Positions 61,124 to 64,000 of a stretch of 64,000 bases of DNA are shown here, piece by piece; within the stretch, counting starts at the first letter, position 1; every line of letters starts with the position of its first letter. The position numbers were made by a program, and so were the translations under genes. Under the pieces are notes generated by a model. That model did no database searches, had not been told where the DNA came from, and saw only the letters and a program-made list of their open reading frames with translations. The stretch comes from Seison nebaliae. Its lineage: Eukaryota; Rotifera; Pararotatoria; Seisonacea; Seisonidae. The DNA lies in contig JALJEE010002379.1 in assembly GCA_023231475.1 (NCBI GenBank), positions 1 to 64,000 of the forward strand. The letters run 5' to 3'.

Positions 61124-64000
61124 AACCTCTTAAAAATTTATAATTTTGGAAGAACAATAATTGGAATACCTTAATGGAATTGCGAAGAGTTTTATGAAGA
61201 ATTGAGAGTCTAAATCAATATCGGATATGCTTATTTCAAATGTTGCACTAATATTTTTTTCTATATATGCATCCCATAAAATAGTATAAGTGGAAAGAGA
61301 ATAATAACATGCAAAATTTTGGATTGAAAATATTTCCCATTTACAATCGAACGAAAATTTGAAGGAAAACTCAACACACATTTTTTAACAAAACAATTTT
61401 CTTCATTTTATAAATTAAATATATTTTCCGTTTTCTCGATTTTCTTCTTTTTTTAATATAATTTCCGATTTCCGATTTCCGATAAATGATTCATTTTCTC
61501 CAAAGTAAAAATAATAATAATCATATTACGGAAATGTTCTTCTTTTATTCTAGTGGAGATTCTGGAAATAACTAACGGACTTATCATATTCTCATAAAAA
61601 TTATTTATATGAACTGAGCCTACTATTGAAATAGTCGAAATAAAGGAAGGAGTTGGGAGATAATTGTTATAATTGAAAAAGTTCAAATTATCTTTAACCA
61701 TCAATCAATTATGTTGACGGTTTTTATTCAGATGAAAATTTCCTGAATGATTCGATCGATTTATGATTATGGTGTTAGCGTTTTCTTCATTTGTTGTGTA
61801 TTGATTATCAGGATTGATTATTGAAAATAAACAAACATTTATTTTAATTTGGACAAGTTGTTAGTCAATCAGAAAAGTTCCTTTGAGTATAGTCCGACTA
61901 ACTCCAGTTATTAGTTGACTGGCCTTCGACACTTTCGCTAACTTTCCTTAACTGACAGTTTTGGAGAGATTAATGCATGTCATTAGTTAGAGTTTCCAGT
62001 GAAAGTCCATCAAATTTTTTTAGGATATTATCATTTTATTTGTGAGATTTGTTGACTGTGGATCACCACAATTTCATCACAATGGTTGGCAAGGTTTGTT
62101 TGGTGTATAATAAAAATGAAGAATGGTCGAATTAGATGGTGAGTATGTGAAGTTTAATTAGTCATCATTCATCTGACCATCATCAGTTAAATACAAATTA
62201 TACATATTTGATTTAATGAAAAATAATTTCGATAAGTTAAGTTGAATATTGTTGAATAATTGAGTTGTCCTCTGGTAAGACAAGGAGATGCTTGTCAAAC
62301 AGGAAATGAATTGATAATGAAAACAAATAAATGATTCTCTTTTGTCGATGACTCCATTGTTGTTGTTGTCGTCGATTTCAGTTATATTGGATGGTCGTTT
62401 CGACGAAGGAGAGAAGAAGCTTTCGATCGTTTTTTCTATCAGATAACATTTCTGATGTCACCTATTTCTATCAGTACATTTCGACTGATGAGGAAGAAAA
62501 AGAAATGTTGATGTTCTAATAATTCGATTATGAATGGGAGTGAAGAAAGTGACTTGAAACAATTAATAGAAAGGAAATTTCAGATTGTCCCCATCATTAT
62601 TTTCCAATTAGGCTGTGAAGGATATGAGGAAAGAATATGAGATAAATTACTCGGAAAAGTGATTAGAAGAGAATTTATTAATTAAGAGAATCAATTCGCT
62701 TATCAACTCCTAATTCAAAAGAAGTGAGAATAATTCGAACAAAATTCTCTCGTCCATCGACGAACGATTCGATATGTTATTATTCTTTTTTTCTTTTGAG
62801 ATAAAATTCGAACGAATTGAAATACGTTTTGACCTCGAACCGATCTATTCAAATTAGAATGACTGAACATTATATCAATATTGTGTGAGAGATTCGAATC
62901 GTTATTATCAATCACATATCCATTTGCCAATACGTGTATGGACGGGAGCGAGGTGTTTATAGAAAGAAATTGTTTAATTTCTAACACCATTTCCTTCATT
63001 GTATTTCATGATTATTAGACAATATTAACGATATATCAATCATTTTTTCATCTAATCAAATATTAATTGATCACGATCATGATAATCGCATTGATAAATG
63101 ATGAGCAAACTATCAAATTTTTTTTCACATTTTTCTTAGAATTTCTCATTCATTATTTCTGCACTCACCATCAAAATTCTTTCTCTAAATGATAAATGTA
63201 CAGGTAAACAAACAACGAATAATTCGTGTAGGTTCATCATTTCACGTCGTCGTCGATGTCGTCGTCGTCATCAGTTGGGGGTAAGCTTCATCTTTTTTCA
63301 CCGCCACCGCCAATTGACTTATATTTGTGGGTGAGGGATGATTAGAAGAGAATTTTTAGTTTCGATTTCGACGAGAGATTTGTATAGAGAATTCTAATTA
63401 TTTGAGATAAAGTGAAAGAGTTGAAAGTTATTTAGAGACATGCTAATCACTTCTTCATGTTAGAAGTGGAGATAAATATAAATAGAATGATATCATATAT
63501 GGATGATGACGTTACCTTGTCGAGATTTCGTGAAGCAGATGTCAGATCTTGTCAAAAGGAATAAGTCAGTTGACTTCGTATCCCCAATAGCTATGCCATA
63601 CATTTGTCGAGGTGTCGTATTCATAATTCGAGTTTGCAGAGATCACATATAATAGATTGATTGAGTGAGCTTAGGAGTATTGTGATTGTTAGTGAAATCA
63701 AGTGGATATAATCCTCAGCTACATAAGTCGATATCCATAAATCTACATAATATGATGTAGAGAAAATCGAGAAAATATTTAACGAACAAGTCAGATCTCT
63801 TTCTTTTGACATCGCATACTTCGATTCTTACACGATCTACATCGAACGTGGAGGATGGTGTTGACGCAACAATTATTGAATCATAATCTTATGGAGATAA
63901 TTTAGTGCTAACGAACATATAATGACGATGATTGTTGATTTGTTATATAAACAAATTCATCAGAAGGATCAGAACTATTTCTCCCAAAGACGACGACTCA
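61124..64000. other. 2.9-kb right edge without supported gene
   Basis: AT-rich DNA. The best open frame is 62999-62715 on the minus strand (94 aa, MKEMVLEIKQFLSINTSLPS). It faintly recalls a ubiquitin-like start but has no splice partners or clear motif, so it is not called. A GTC-rich tract lies at 63246-63270. Confidence 0.45.

Noticed and set aside
62715-62999. 94-aa minus-strand frame faintly like a ubiquitin fold
   Set aside because: Similarity is limited to a few hydrophobic positions and no neighbouring exon is found; kept only as a note.

Overview
The window is strongly AT-rich nuclear DNA from an animal with a compact genome. Genes are spliced, and most introns are only about 42-110 nt with GT...AG ends, often GTTAAT/GTTTNN at the donor. 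The animal assignment rests on a doublecortin/CaM-kinase-like kinase, a G-protein gamma subunit, a three-RRM TIA-1 protein, an extended synaptotagmin and two secreted precursors with dibasic and amidation-type sites. Tektin-1, calaxin (an outer-arm dynein EF-hand protein) and the dynein-2 chain DYNC2I2 imply motile cilia or flagella, which argues against a nematode. The sequences are fairly diverged from textbook orthologues, as in a fast-evolving small invertebrate; I cannot name the phylum. The standard genetic code fits all genes.

Layout. 0-5 kb: E-Syt, COX6A and a short PPP1R21-like protein, all on the minus strand. 5-9 kb: a 19-bp minisatellite, a dead LINE fragment and a broken Tc3-like transposase. 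9-22 kb: SLC35B3 (PAPS transporter), a BEN-domain protein, NAA10, DYNC2I2, an EF-hand protein, a tiny unknown gene, calaxin, G-gamma and ribosomal protein eS12. 24.6-28.9 kb: a large unrecognised secreted acidic/basic protein with six VGFxYRYR repeats. 29.6-38 kb: LRRC47, tektin-1, LMBRD2 and TIA-1/TIAR in alternating directions with short shared promoters. 38.7-44.6 kb: an orphan SAM-domain protein, two convergent secreted-peptide genes and a decayed ORF. 44.9-54.4 kb: a doublecortin kinase, a separate single-DCX gene and a TRM9-type tRNA methyltransferase. 54.4-64 kb is almost gene-free and holds microsatellites, a second copy of a dispersed repeat and a nearly intact Tc1-type DD34E transposon.

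Joint functions. DYNC2I2, calaxin and tektin-1 (and possibly the EF-hand gene between them) are ciliary. NAA10, eS12, LRRC47, TIA-1 and the TRM9-like enzyme act in protein synthesis or modification. The clearest candidates for undescribed biology are the VGFxYRYR-repeat secreted protein, the pair of convergent peptide precursors, the doublecortin locus split into a DCX-only gene and a one-DCX kinase, and the non-canonical splice junction in calaxin.

Exon boundaries were worked out by hand from reading frame, splice signals and recalled family sequences. They are predictions, not transcript evidence.
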